Assembly (NCBI GenBank): GCA_021776915.1
Contig: JAIQZU010000054.1
Span: 1-64,000, forward strand
Length of the DNA stretch: 64,000 bases
Source of the DNA: Candidatus Scalindua sp.
GTDB taxonomy: Bacteria; Planctomycetota; Brocadiia; Brocadiales; Scalinduaceae
Reading direction: 5' to 3'
Shown here piece by piece: positions 34,496-43,544 of the stretch; position 1 is the first letter of the stretch; each line of letters opens with the position of its first letter. A program made the position numbers and the translations under genes. A model generated the notes under the pieces. The model did not search any database, had not been told where the DNA came from, and saw only the letters and a list, made by a program, of their open reading frames with translations.

Positions 34496-35001
34496 CTTTG
34501 TTTCCGTTCTGCAATTGACTTCTTAACTAAATTCAGAAATTCCTTTTTGTTAACCGGCTCACTGCCATCATCAATATCCTCGTTTGCAATCTCAGTTATC
34601 AATTCAATTCTATCGTTTGACAAACCAAGCAATAAGTGTTTTCCAGGTACTTTAACCAGAGAAACTGTTTTTTTCACACCCATTGGAACCTGATCAACTA
34701 TCTGTATTAATCTTCTTTTCCCCTTAACATTTGTCATTACACCATACTTCTTTTTCAGTACATATACTGTTGCAATTATAAGTGCAATCACTACGAGCAG
34801 CGTACTGATAACTCTTGTATATTCATCATATCCATCAAAAGGCGAACCCTTAACTGAATCACCATTCAGTGTGCCGGTTTTTTTAGCACCTGCATAAACA
34901 TCCCCACGCAGTACTTCAAATGTCATCACAAAACACATTATGACAAGAGCAAATATCAGAATAGATTTAAGATACGGTTTTTTTGATATAGTTTTCAGCA
35001 T
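34492..35001 (-). CDS. fliO: flagellar biosynthesis protein FliO
   Basis: 169 residues with an N-terminal signal-like segment (SILIFALVIMCFVMTFEVL), a second span (RVISTLLVVIALIIATVYVL) and a cytoplasmic tail with the FliO pattern LIQIVDQVPMGVKKTVSLVKVPGKHLLLGLS. FliO stabilises the FliP ring. It is first in its operon, behind the sigma-54 promoter at 35066. Confidence 0.9.
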   Translation of the reverse strand: MLKTISKKPYLKSILIFALVIMCFVMTFEVLRGDVYAGAKKTGTLNGDSVKGSPFDGYDEYTRVISTLLVVIALIIATVYVLKKKYGVMTNVKGKRRLIQIVDQVPMGVKKTVSLVKVPGKHLLLGLSNDRIELITEIANEDIDDGSEPVNKKEFLNLVKKSIAERKQR

Positions 35002-35065
35002 GTTACAAATCCTTTTTTTCAGGATTGATATAATGAAAATGTATTTTTAACAACTAAACTCAATC

Positions 35066-35080
35066 GCAAATGATATACCA
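35066..35080 (-). promoter_or_regulatory. sigma-54 promoter of the fliO-fliA operon
   Basis: Reverse strand reads TGGTAT-ATCAT-TTGC with GG and GC ten bases apart, 65 bases before the fliO start. It could drive fliO through fliA and the genes beyond. Confidence 0.87.
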
Positions 35081-35480
35081 TTGTATTTTATTATATTTGA
35101 CACACGGCACGTAGTCATATCATATTGACACATCACAGCTTATACCCTACCTGGGATAATGATGCAAACTGCTGGATTTGAAGTGTTATTTGTGGGATAC
35201 TGTGACAGTTTTCTGCGTAGTCTTTTTAAACTAACCGTAGATTTCTTAGACAGACAAATCTTCGGATTGTGGACTCTTGCAGTGCATTGAAGTTGTTCAT
35301 GTTCAGGGAACTATGCTGGACAGGAAAACTTGTTGTGGAGGCTTGTATAGAGTGGTAACGCTGGGAGCAAGTAGTCAATTTCGGATTTTTGATTGTGGAA
35401 AGAAAATCCGAACACAGAAATTATATCGGTTCGCCTCTTTCATTCCGCAATCAAAAATCCGCATTCCGAAATTGATTCAC
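35081..35480. other. intergenic region between fliN and fliO
   Basis: No gene. 35377-35473 holds AATCCG-type repeats (caatcaaaaatccgcattccg). The rest is unremarkable AT-rich sequence. Its length shows fliO starts a separate transcription unit. Confidence 0.55.
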
Positions 35481-35864
35481 TCAGACTATATTCTTGATTC
35501 TATCCTGAGTATTTGGAATCTTCGTTATTTTTACACCAAAATTCTCGTCAACAACAACTACCTCACCGTAAGCAATGATTTTACCGCGGACTGTTATTTT
35601 AACCGGTTCTCCAGCCAGACTGTCCAACTCTATAATTGCCCCGGGAGCTAATGATAAGACATCGCGCATTACCATCTCTGTCTTTCCAAGTTCTACAAGT
35701 ACCGGAATACTAACATCCATCAGCATTTCCATATTATTCACATTTCCTTCTCCGGCAACGGTTTTTACCGGTTTCAGAGGTGAGAACTCAACAGATTTTA
35801 TGCTCTCTTCTTTATCTGTAACTTGAGTAGATACATCCTGATCTTCAGTTGCATTGTCTTCCAT
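35481..35864 (-). CDS. fliN: flagellar switch protein FliN
   Basis: 127 residues. Residues 48-125 form the SpoA (surface presentation) domain: MLMDVSIPVLVELGKTEMVMRDVLSLAPGAIIELDSLAGEPV, then GEVVVVDENFGVKITKI. The N-terminal 45 residues are acidic and flexible, with no extra CheC-like domain. It forms the lower C-ring and binds the export ATPase regulator FliH. It is separated from fliM by 314 bases of palindromic repeats. Confidence 0.95.
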   Translation of the reverse strand: MEDNATEDQDVSTQVTDKEESIKSVEFSPLKPVKTVAGEGNVNNMEMLMDVSIPVLVELGKTEMVMRDVLSLAPGAIIELDSLAGEPVKITVRGKIIAYGEVVVVDENFGVKITKIPNTQDRIKNIV

Positions 35865-35877
35865 ATAAACCCCCTTC

Positions 35878-36150
35878 GTAAATTAGGCTGCCTAAAGGCA
35901 GCAACTCTTAATGAGAATATCGAATAATGAACACCGAATAATGAATTCTAAATTCGAAATTCGACGTTCAATATTCATTATTCAACTATTATTGAAATTC
36001 CTATACATCAAGTCAGGCCGCTATCGCGACAAAAGACTATCCTTCGACTCCGCTCAGGATGACGTCACACTGAGCCTCTCAAAACAACGTCACACTGAGC
36101 GGAGTCGAAGTGTTATCAACATTGAAATTCCTATGCATTAAATTATATTT
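35878..36150. repeat. modular palindrome array, locus 3 (between fliM and fliN)
   Basis: Modules in the same order as parts of loci 1 and 4: ctgcctaaaggcagc, the gaataatgaa/ttcattattc module, junction at 35991-36014, ccgctatcgcgac with the cttcgactccgctca stem, and a final junction at 36121-36147. One module has an internal duplication (two cacactgagc pieces, 36065-36105). No gene. Confidence 0.85.
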
Positions 36151-36178
36151 AATTAAATCCTTTGTTCATTATGGTATT

Positions 36179-37177
36179 CTAAACAGACTCATCGTCTATT
36201 AATGAAGTAATTTGGATAGCTTTCTTTGAACCGAATAACCCCAGCTTCCCGGAAAATTTGTTTTTTCCCTCTACAGATACTTTTAGATGATTTGTGATTT
36301 TACTGTCCAGTCTTAAGACATCTCCCTCTTTAAGATTTACCACATCACTCACGGTAATATTGGTTTCATCTAAAACACCTGCTACAACAAGCTTCGTGTT
36401 CCTTACCAGCATTCTAAGCGCATCGGCGCTCTCCTTATCTTCTTTACGTGAATCTCCCGTTTTATCAATATTGAAAAAGTTCTCTAATGTTTCATCCATA
36501 CTCGAAACCGGAACACAGATTTTCAGTTCGCCAAAGCTGTATTCCAGATTAAATGTAAAGGAGAGTAACAGCACTACCTCGGTATCAGCGGCTATGTTAA
36601 GGTACCTGGGTTCCATTGTTGTATCAGAAACTCTCCATTCCATCTCAACAAATGGTTTCCACGAATCACCTAGTCTATCAATTATGATTGACACAATATT
36701 GCCGAGAATTGTAACCTCTGTATCTGTCAGCTTTCTTATTTCACGCTGTGATTTACCTGCACCTCCAAATGACTTCTCTATAATAGACAGACACAAACCC
36801 ATATCCATTGCAACGCATCCGAAACCCGGTAACGGCGACAATTTGACTGTGTTAAGAAACATTAGCTCAGGGCAAGTACTCTTAAATATTTCAAAGCTTA
36901 ATTCGTCTATGGAGTTCAAGCTGACCTTTGCGGTGGCTCTTAGAAAATTAGATATCTCCCTGCTAATCTGATAAGCAGTAGTCTCAAATAACTTATACAA
37001 CATACGTTTCTTCTCTCTCGAGATTGTGTTTGGTCTCTTAAAGTCATAATACTTTATTCTGCCATTTTCATCTTCAATTATGTCAACATGTGCTGTCTCA
37101 TCCTGCCCTTCATGAAATGATTCCAGTAATTGTTCAACCTCATCACTGGAGAGAATTGCGTTTTCTGTATTTTCCAT
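36179..37177 (-). CDS. fliM: flagellar switch protein FliM
   Basis: 332 residues. N-terminal CheY-P binding helix (LSSDEVEQLLESF), middle CheC-like domain with a GGAGKSQREIRKLTDTE segment, and a C-terminal SpoA domain (NITVSDVVNLKEGDVLRLDSKI). FliM links CheY signalling to motor direction; a cheY gene lies at 62212. It starts two bases after the fliL stop. Confidence 0.96.
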   Translation of the reverse strand: MENTENAILSSDEVEQLLESFHEGQDETAHVDIIEDENGRIKYYDFKRPNTISREKKRMLYKLFETTAYQISREISNFLRATAKVSLNSIDELSFEIFKSTCPELMFLNTVKLSPLPGFGCVAMDMGLCLSIIEKSFGGAGKSQREIRKLTDTEVTILGNIVSIIIDRLGDSWKPFVEMEWRVSDTTMEPRYLNIAADTEVVLLLSFTFNLEYSFGELKICVPVSSMDETLENFFNIDKTGDSRKEDKESADALRMLVRNTKLVVAGVLDETNITVSDVVNLKEGDVLRLDSKITNHLKVSVEGKNKFSGKLGLFGSKKAIQITSLIDDESV

Positions 37178-37179
37178 GG

Positions 37180-37836
37180 TTATTGTATTATAAAATCTGA
37201 AAAATAGACTTGCGAGATGGCATCATCAGATCCCAGTAGTTCGCTATTTAATAGATCCTTGATTTCTGTCCTCAACACTGACTGACTGGCTGAAGTTCCT
37301 ATTTCATCCGCATTTTTAGTTGAAAGAAATGACACGAGTTTATCTCTGAAAATAACTTTATTCTTCTTAATTGTATTTTCTGTTTCACTGCCACCTACTT
37401 CCAGACTGATAATAACCCTTAAGTATCTCTTGCTATCAACTTCCCCAAGATTTACGACAATACTATCCATTGGTACCAGTATTTTTCCCAGGATACCTTT
37501 GCTTTTGTTACTATTACCGGTATTATCCTTTTTCTCAGTATTCTTGTTTTTACTTTTACTACTTTCGCTTTCTGTCTTCCCAGCCACTTCTTTCTTCTCT
37601 GTATTTGTATCTACCTCTTCATCCGGCAGATTGCCGGTATCTGTCTCAGAGGCAACAGATACATTTGTTAAATCATAGACATCTTTAGAAGGATAAAACC
37701 TGGTAACAAATATAAATGAACATAGTACTGAGATGACAGCAACAGCGGTCATGACTATCGCACTCTTCAGATCAATCTTTGAAGTACTTTTAGTATCGCC
37801 TGAAACAGTTACATTTTCAGTTTCTTTGTCTTCCAT
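37180..37836 (-). CDS. fliL: flagellar basal-body-associated protein FliL
   Basis: 218 residues: one span near residues 28-46 (SAIVMTAVAVISVLCSFIFV), a long Lys/Ser/Asn/Glu-rich linker (about 55-115), then the FliL domain (LVPMDSIVVNLGEVDSKRYLRVIISLEV, ending SQVYFSDFIIQ). The linker makes it longer than the usual 150-180. It is a periplasmic stator-associated ring. Confidence 0.93.
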   Translation of the reverse strand: MEDKETENVTVSGDTKSTSKIDLKSAIVMTAVAVISVLCSFIFVTRFYPSKDVYDLTNVSVASETDTGNLPDEEVDTNTEKKEVAGKTESESSKSKNKNTEKKDNTGNSNKSKGILGKILVPMDSIVVNLGEVDSKRYLRVIISLEVGGSETENTIKKNKVIFRDKLVSFLSTKNADEIGTSASQSVLRTEIKDLLNSELLGSDDAISQVYFSDFIIQ

Positions 37837-37881
37837 TGCTTCTTCCTTTTTTTTTCTTCTTCTTAAAAATAGTAAACCTCC

Positions 37882-38622
37882 TCAATTATCAGAGATTATT
37901 ATGTTTATCCTGTTGTTTGTCCTGGTATTAAAAGATGACGCCTCTCCCAGTAACGGCTGATACCCACCATATCCAACCGCCGTCAACCTTTTATAATCAA
38001 TGTTACCTACATTATTAAAATACTTTGTAACAGCAGAAGCATACTCTGCAGATAGTTGCCAGCTTGTTGGATACCTGTCAGATGAAACGAAATCTTCACT
38101 TGTATAACCTCCAACCATCACTTTACAGTCTCTATCTTTTATCACATTTATTAAGTTATTGAGATACTGCTTGCTTTCCGATGATATATCCAGATCTTCA
38201 TTAATAAATTTTATTTCAGTAGGAAATACCAGTCGGTTCCCGGTTTGCAAATACTCAATATCTAAATTCTTGTCAATCGTGTTGGCAAATGTATTCTTAA
38301 CCGTTGACTTTTCCTTTTTGTATTTACCACCATATTTGTCCAGCTTGAAATTCAGGTTAGCAATAGAATCACTGCTTCCAAGAATAATCTTACTTACGCC
38401 ATAATTACCCAATGCCTCTTTAAAAGAATCAATCGCCTCTTTTGCCTGCTCTTCTTTAGCTGGCCCTACATTAGCCGATAACATAATAAAGAAAGCCAAC
38501 AGGATAGTCATAAGCGCGGCGAAGGCAACCATATCGACAAAGGCCCCGTCCTCAACCGGCTTCTTTTTCTTCTTTCTTGCTACCTGCACATTAACCGTAG
38601 CCGTATCTGATGAGTTAGACAT
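37882..38622 (-). CDS. second MotB-like stator protein
   Basis: 246 residues. One membrane span near 29-48 (VDMVAFAALMTILLAFFIML) with an Asp just before the hydrophobic run, at the place of the MotB proton-binding Asp, and a C-terminal OmpA-like domain (ISSESKQYLNNLINVIKDRD, ending RTNNRINIIISDN). Its peptidoglycan-binding consensus is weaker than in its neighbour: KVMVGGYTSEDF stands where I-x-GHTD is usual. It overlaps motB by 8 bases. Probably an extra stator partner or a regulatory version. Confidence 0.8.
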   Translation of the reverse strand: MSNSSDTATVNVQVARKKKKKPVEDGAFVDMVAFAALMTILLAFFIMLSANVGPAKEEQAKEAIDSFKEALGNYGVSKIILGSSDSIANLNFKLDKYGGKYKKEKSTVKNTFANTIDKNLDIEYLQTGNRLVFPTEIKFINEDLDISSESKQYLNNLINVIKDRDCKVMVGGYTSEDFVSSDRYPTSWQLSAEYASAVTKYFNNVGNIDYKRLTAVGYGGYQPLLGEASSFNTRTNNRINIIISDN

Positions 38623-39328
38623 CCCTTGTTATCTCCTTTATAATGATTTCCACTCTTCTATTCCTTGCCCGGTTACGTTCATTACTATTCGGACGCAAAG
38701 GTCTGTGCCTGCCAAATCCAGCCACCCCGAAGCGGGCAGTAGAGAGCATCTCTTCCGTAATAACATAGTCACAAACTCTGGAAGCTCTTGCAATAGACAA
38801 TTTGTTACCATCATCGTTTTCGCCAGCATATATATCATCGGTATGACCATCAATTCTTACATTATTTGGAATAACACTTAATAATTCGGCTATTTTGTCC
38901 AGCAAATATATGTATTCTACCTTCAGGGTTGTTTCTCCAGAATCAAAAAGAATGTCAGACCTTATCCTGACAGTGAATCCTTCTCTGGTTTTCAATAAGT
39001 CTATCACGTTAAACAGCTCATTTTCTGTCATAAACACAACCAAATCTTCTCTTATTAAGTCAAGGTCACTTATGGGAGGAGGAAGATCATCTGCATTAAC
39101 CAATATCTTTGCCTTGCTTTTGATTTTCTCTTCAAATATGCCGGACTCCTTGAGTACAGGAACAGCTAGATTATCACCAACGCCGTTGCGTTTCTTCATC
39201 ATTTCAACTTCATCAGTCTTAGGTGAACTCATTGCTATTATCAACACAAAGAATGTCATCAACAGGGTAATCATGTCGCCATAAGCCAATGCCCATTCGT
39301 TAGGATCTTTTTTCGGTTCTTCTTCCAT
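38615..39328 (-). CDS. motB: flagellar stator protein MotB
   Basis: 237 residues. The span carries the proton-pathway Asp (WALAYGDMITLLMTFFVLIIAM), followed by a plug/linker and the OmpA-like peptidoglycan-binding domain (DILFDSGETTLKVEYIYLLDKIAELL, VRIDGHTDDIYAG, LSIARASRVCDYV, RNRRVEIIIK). Fully canonical. It starts two bases after motA and overlaps the second motB-like gene. Confidence 0.94.
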   Translation of the reverse strand: MEEEPKKDPNEWALAYGDMITLLMTFFVLIIAMSSPKTDEVEMMKKRNGVGDNLAVPVLKESGIFEEKIKSKAKILVNADDLPPPISDLDLIREDLVVFMTENELFNVIDLLKTREGFTVRIRSDILFDSGETTLKVEYIYLLDKIAELLSVIPNNVRIDGHTDDIYAGENDDGNKLSIARASRVCDYVITEEMLSTARFGVAGFGRHRPLRPNSNERNRARNRRVEIIIKEITRDV

Positions 39329-39330
39329 TA

Positions 39331-40140
39331 CTACGCACCTGCACTTCTTATTTGATCTTTTAAAGCCTCCATCTTCTTTTGCTTCCTTTGAGATGGTGAA
39401 AGGAAACCCTTTAATTTCTCCTCTACTATACTTGGATTATCACCGGATTGTATTGCCACTACCCCCTCTACAACCAACTCTTTAAGCAGTAATTCCTCTT
39501 TTGACCTTATATCAAGTTTTCCGCTCATTGGCAAAAGGATCAGGTTTGCCACTATAACCCCGTATAATGTAGTTAAAAGTGCGGTGGCCATACCGACTCC
39601 GATCTTAGAAGGATCATCCAGTTCCCTGAGCATTAATACCAATCCTATTAACGTTCCCATCATGCCGAATGCGGGCGCTACTATCCCCATGGATTCAAGC
39701 ACCCCCTTGCCTTTGGTATGTCTGCCGCGCACATTATCAATCTCCTTCTCAAGTATTGAACGAAGGCCGTCAGCATCGGTCCCATCAACCAGCAACTGTA
39801 TGGACTTTGAAAGAAATGCATCCTTAATGTCGACCACCTTACTCTCCAACGCCAGCAACCCTTCCCTTCTGGCAAGCTTGGCATATTCTATCAATCTCTC
39901 CATCTCAAATTGAGGTGAAGATAATTTAACGAATATAGTTTTCATGCTTAAGGTGACCAACCCTGTAACTACCTGTAAAGGGTATCTGACAAGCGTTGCA
40001 CTGATCGTCCCCCCAATGACTATCATTATTGAAGGAATATTAATAAATCCTACTATCCCAGACACCCCTCCACCCAAAATAATAGATACTATGAGCAGAA
40101 GAGCTCCAATTAACATACCTGCCGGAGTTGCAATATCCAT
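39331..40140 (-). CDS. motA: flagellar stator protein MotA
   Basis: 269 residues, four spans: two in the first 50 residues, then the cytoplasmic domain with ARREGLLALESKV and the spans GIVAPAFGMMGTLIGLVLML and VGMATALLTTLYGVIVANLILLPM. The Pro residues of the family are kept. It forms the proton- or sodium-driven stator with MotB. Confidence 0.96.
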   Translation of the reverse strand: MDIATPAGMLIGALLLIVSIILGGGVSGIVGFINIPSIMIVIGGTISATLVRYPLQVVTGLVTLSMKTIFVKLSSPQFEMERLIEYAKLARREGLLALESKVVDIKDAFLSKSIQLLVDGTDADGLRSILEKEIDNVRGRHTKGKGVLESMGIVAPAFGMMGTLIGLVLMLRELDDPSKIGVGMATALLTTLYGVIVANLILLPMSGKLDIRSKEELLLKELVVEGVVAIQSGDNPSIVEEKLKGFLSPSQRKQKKMEALKDQIRSAGA

Positions 40141-40142
40141 AA

Positions 40143-41096
40143 TTAAGCTCCCTCTGTCTTTTTATCTTTTTTTTGAAATTCCCTTTTCATGATTTCCCTG
40201 ATTTCATTTGTTAATCTTGAGGCTTCATCAGTTTCCACCAGTTCCAGTATCCTGGCCAATTTCTTCTCGTTCATTTTCGAGAGGATACTGACGGCGGTTT
40301 CGTTATCCAGTTTATTTATAATTGACACTGCTTTTTCCGTATCCATTTTCTGATAAATTGCCGCAAGCTTCTTTATGTTTCTCCCCTTAAGCGATTCATC
40401 TGAAGCCTGATTCATTATTTGCAGATTTTTTATTTGTTCACAAATTACAGCTGCACCGGAAGGATCAAACTCGGAGAGAATATTTGCAGATTTTTTAGAT
40501 GGCATACCGGATAAAACCTTAGCGCTTGTATCAATATTCAGCTTGCTCAAGACATCTGCCGCCTTTAATGCATCCATCGAAGCATAAATATCTGCCAGTC
40601 GTTTCAGATTCTTACGCTCACTTTCTTTATATACAATAAGATCGCTATCAAGATCAATCCTCTCCGCACTTATAAACATCAACGCCTCATCCAGTTTCTC
40701 TCTCATGGATGTTATTTCGCTCTTACGACTTTCTACATCTGTTTTAAAGGCTTCTATTTCCTTTTCTTTCTTATCAAGCAGAGCAACCTTCTTCTCATAC
40801 AAATCTATTCTTTGACGAAGTTCCATCTGGTATTTCCTTATCTCGTCAGGAGAGAATTTCCTTAACATCCTGACAGCTTCTTTTTTCTCTTTTTCCTCAT
40901 TAACCGCCTTCTCACTACTTTCATCTCGACTATGCTCTTCCCTTATCTCTAACAACCTGGCGGAATAATACTTCTTCAACTTCTCTTCGGTCCCCTTCTT
41001 TAAGACTATCATTACTACTGATGACACAGAGAAGAAAACGATGAAGAATAAAATATAAGGAATATATTCTTTTATATTTAATTTGATTTTAATCAT
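40143..41096 (-). CDS. MotE-like protein with two MgtE-N-type repeats
   Basis: 317 residues: an N-terminal span (YILFFIVFFSVSSVVMIVL), a long coiled coil (about 45-175), then two copies of an MgtE N-terminal-type helical repeat (LADIYASMDALKAADVLSKL..., LAAIYQKMDTEKAVSIINKL...). Proteins of this layout between fliJ and the hook or stator genes are described as MotE or FlgY-type, binding the motor or stator. It is longer than typical MotE (about 180-200) because of the doubled repeat. Overlaps fliJ by 8 bases. Confidence 0.75.
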   Translation of the reverse strand: MIKIKLNIKEYIPYILFFIVFFSVSSVVMIVLKKGTEEKLKKYYSARLLEIREEHSRDESSEKAVNEEKEKKEAVRMLRKFSPDEIRKYQMELRQRIDLYEKKVALLDKKEKEIEAFKTDVESRKSEITSMREKLDEALMFISAERIDLDSDLIVYKESERKNLKRLADIYASMDALKAADVLSKLNIDTSAKVLSGMPSKKSANILSEFDPSGAAVICEQIKNLQIMNQASDESLKGRNIKKLAAIYQKMDTEKAVSIINKLDNETAVSILSKMNEKKLARILELVETDEASRLTNEIREIMKREFQKKDKKTEGA

Positions 41097-41547
41097 TTTT
41101 GACCACCAATTTATTAATGAATTTTGTCATGGCAATATCGTCCATTTCTTTGTTCGATAATGATACTAGATAATCTTTATACTCTTCTTCCCACCTGTCC
41201 CTGAGTTTTTCTAACGCCTTTCTCTTTTTTACTATTTTTGCTAATTCTTCCTGAACAATTCTCAATTCCTTTGTTATTTCCTGCATCCTGGTGTTACCGG
41301 TATTAATATCGCTGTCAAGTTTCAGAAAATATTCTTCATACGCCCTCAGTTCAACAGGGACAATATCATTTAGTTTCTTCAAACTCAGATTGTTCTGGCA
41401 TATTACCTTTTGATTCTTCAGGTTTCTTAATTTATCCTCTTCGCTCAGGAGCTTATCCTGTATGATCTTTAATCTTCCTATACATTCATTCTCATAAACA
41501 AGCTCTTTATTGAGCAGTGGCTGCAGTTTAAAATGGAATTTTTGCAC
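41089..41547 (-). CDS. fliJ: flagellar export protein FliJ
   Basis: 152 residues forming one antiparallel coiled coil, as in FliJ, the central stalk of the FliI ATPase. N-terminal FHFKLQPLLNKELVYENECIG and the ELRIVQEELAKIVKKRKALEKLRDR segment are typical. Weak primary conservation is normal for the family; placement after fliI decides the call. Confidence 0.85.
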   Translation of the reverse strand: MQKFHFKLQPLLNKELVYENECIGRLKIIQDKLLSEEDKLRNLKNQKVICQNNLSLKKLNDIVPVELRAYEEYFLKLDSDINTGNTRMQEITKELRIVQEELAKIVKKRKALEKLRDRWEEEYKDYLVSLSNKEMDDIAMTKFINKLVVKND

Positions 41548-41568
41548 TTTAGATCACATTACACTTTT

Positions 41569-41596
41569 GTAGAGGCGTATGGCAATACGCCTCTAC
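41569..41596. repeat. 12-bp-stem palindrome at the fliI stop
   Basis: GTAGAGGCGTAT-loop-ATACGCCTCTAC, perfect arms; the fliI stop codon lies in one arm. No T-tract. It sits between fliI and fliJ inside an operon. Confidence 0.8.
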
Positions 41597-42939
41597 ACAT
41601 TCTGGGCTTTTTCGCCATAATCCTTCATCATTTCCTCTAATTTACCTATATCCTCTTCATAGTTACTCTGTTCATCAGCATCTTGTCTGAGAAACTCTGT
41701 CACCCTATCATACATGCTTATCGCAAAGTCAATATTGTGATTCTTTCCTTCTGCGTAAGCGCCGACATTTATCATATCCTCTGCTTCCTTGTAAACCGCA
41801 TAAGCAGTTTTTAGCCTCTGGGCTGCCTGCATATGTCCGGGCGAGACAATATCAATCATACATCTGCTTACACTGTTAAGAATATCTATTGCCGGATAGT
41901 GATTCTGCGCCGCCAACTTTCTGGAGAGTATAATATGACCGTCCAGGATTCCCCTCACAGTATCTGAAACCGGTTCGTTAAGATCGTCGCCATCAACCAA
42001 TACGGTATACATTGCCGTAATACTGCCTTCAGGTGTTATACCGGTTCTCTCCAATAACTTTGGCAGTACAGAGAAGACTGACGGTGTATACCCCCTGGTA
42101 GTCGGAGGCTCCCCTATGGCAAGCCCCAACTCACGTTGTGCGTTGGCAAGCCTTGTAATTGAATCTACCAATAACATTACATTCAAACCCTGATCTCTTA
42201 AATATTCTGCTATTGTAGTCGCGACAAATGCCCCCTTCAACCTCACTACAACAGGCTTATCAGAAGTAACAACCACCACAACAGATTTCTTAATACCTTC
42301 ATCTCCCAGGTTATGCTCAATAAATTCCCGAACCTCTCTTCCACGCTCTCCTATCAATGCAATAACATTAACATCTGCCGTAGAAGATCTCGCAATCTTG
42401 CCCAGGATAGTACTCTTCCCAACTCCACTACCTGCAAAAATTCCCATCCTCTGACCTTTACCACATGTAAGGAGGCTGTCAATTGCCCTGATACCCGTAC
42501 TAACCGGGTCCGTTATCAGAGGTCTGTCCAGTGGTTCAGGCGCCTCATTATGTAAGGGCCTGATTTCGTCATAATTAACCGGTCCTTTCCTGTCAATAGG
42601 GTTGCCCAATCCGTCAAGTATTCTACCTTTCAAAGACATGCCAAGTTTAATATTAAGCGGCTTACCGGTTGCAACCACTTCACTCTTTGGACTAATTCCA
42701 TGCATATCAGCAATTGGCATTAATAACGTTTTCTTATCTTTGAAGCCAACTACCTCTGCTAAAACAGGTTTATCCCCGGATTGAGTAGTCAACCTGCATA
42801 ATTCCCCAACATGTACCTCAGGTCCTAAAGATTCTATCAGCATACTTGTAGCCCTTGAAACTGTCCCTATCAAGTTTGTGGTATTTATATTTGAAAGTCT
42901 CTGATGGTACTTCCCAAACATTTCTTCTACTTTTAACAT
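41593..42939 (-). CDS. fliI: flagellar export ATPase FliI
   Basis: 448 residues. Walker A GIFAGSGVGKSTILGKIAR, the export-type ALIGERGREVREFIE, Walker B NVMLLVDSITRLA and the catalytic-site loop TRGYTPSVFSVLPKLLERTG. Energises substrate unloading at the export gate. ATG 42939 (MLKVEEMFGKYH) is chosen: it overlaps the fliH stop and gives the family length, whereas the upstream in-frame Met at 42996 is inside fliH. Confidence 0.96.
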   Translation of the reverse strand: MLKVEEMFGKYHQRLSNINTTNLIGTVSRATSMLIESLGPEVHVGELCRLTTQSGDKPVLAEVVGFKDKKTLLMPIADMHGISPKSEVVATGKPLNIKLGMSLKGRILDGLGNPIDRKGPVNYDEIRPLHNEAPEPLDRPLITDPVSTGIRAIDSLLTCGKGQRMGIFAGSGVGKSTILGKIARSSTADVNVIALIGERGREVREFIEHNLGDEGIKKSVVVVVTSDKPVVVRLKGAFVATTIAEYLRDQGLNVMLLVDSITRLANAQRELGLAIGEPPTTRGYTPSVFSVLPKLLERTGITPEGSITAMYTVLVDGDDLNEPVSDTVRGILDGHIILSRKLAAQNHYPAIDILNSVSRCMIDIVSPGHMQAAQRLKTAYAVYKEAEDMINVGAYAEGKNHNIDFAISMYDRVTEFLRQDADEQSNYEEDIGKLEEMMKDYGEKAQNV

Positions 42940-43544
42940 TCCACGCCTTCCGTTTCTAAATTGTGTTCCCCAAATGCTGATACAATTTCTCCCCAACGCG
43001 TTTCCACCCTTGCATCAACACCACCACAATCTGTAACAACCCTGCAACCTCCTCTTGAAATATCAGCATCATTGATCATTTCATATTCCTTGCCATCGGT
43101 TGTCAGTACAGCAGCATTCATATCCTTTAACTTTTCAGCATCTTCCGGGTTTATATGCACTCTCAATATTTTGTTCCCCTTTACTTTGTTAAGCGCATCC
43201 CCGACAACACTCTCAATTATTTTACTGCTATTTTGAGAGATTTCTTCATTGACGGTCTTCTTTGCAATGGCAACAATGAGTTTGATAATTTCTTTCTCAC
43301 ATTTATCCCAGATATTATCCCGTTCATGTTTTAAATCCTCGATTGCCTTCTGCAAACTTTGACATAGAAGCTTAATATTTTCCTGGTTTTCCTTTAATGC
43401 GTCATCCCTGCCCTTTTGATACGATTCTTTACTAACACTCTCTACTAACTTCTCTTTTTCTTCCTCTTCAGACGAAGAACATTCAGATTCCAGAATAAAT
43501 GGTTTTCCGATAACAGGGAATTTATAGATACTTTTCTTACTCAT
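42933..43544 (-). CDS. fliH: flagellar assembly protein FliH
   Basis: 203 residues. Charged N-terminal half with coiled-coil character and a C-terminal FliH/V-ATPase E-type domain (IIKLIVAIAKKTVNEEI, LRVHINPEDAEKLKDM, ISRGGCRVVTDCGGVDARVETRW). Regulates FliI and docks it at FliN. Overlaps fliG by 4 bases and fliI by 7. Confidence 0.92.
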   Translation of the reverse strand: MSKKSIYKFPVIGKPFILESECSSSEEEEKEKLVESVSKESYQKGRDDALKENQENIKLLCQSLQKAIEDLKHERDNIWDKCEKEIIKLIVAIAKKTVNEEISQNSSKIIESVVGDALNKVKGNKILRVHINPEDAEKLKDMNAAVLTTDGKEYEMINDADISRGGCRVVTDCGGVDARVETRWGEIVSAFGEHNLETEGVEC

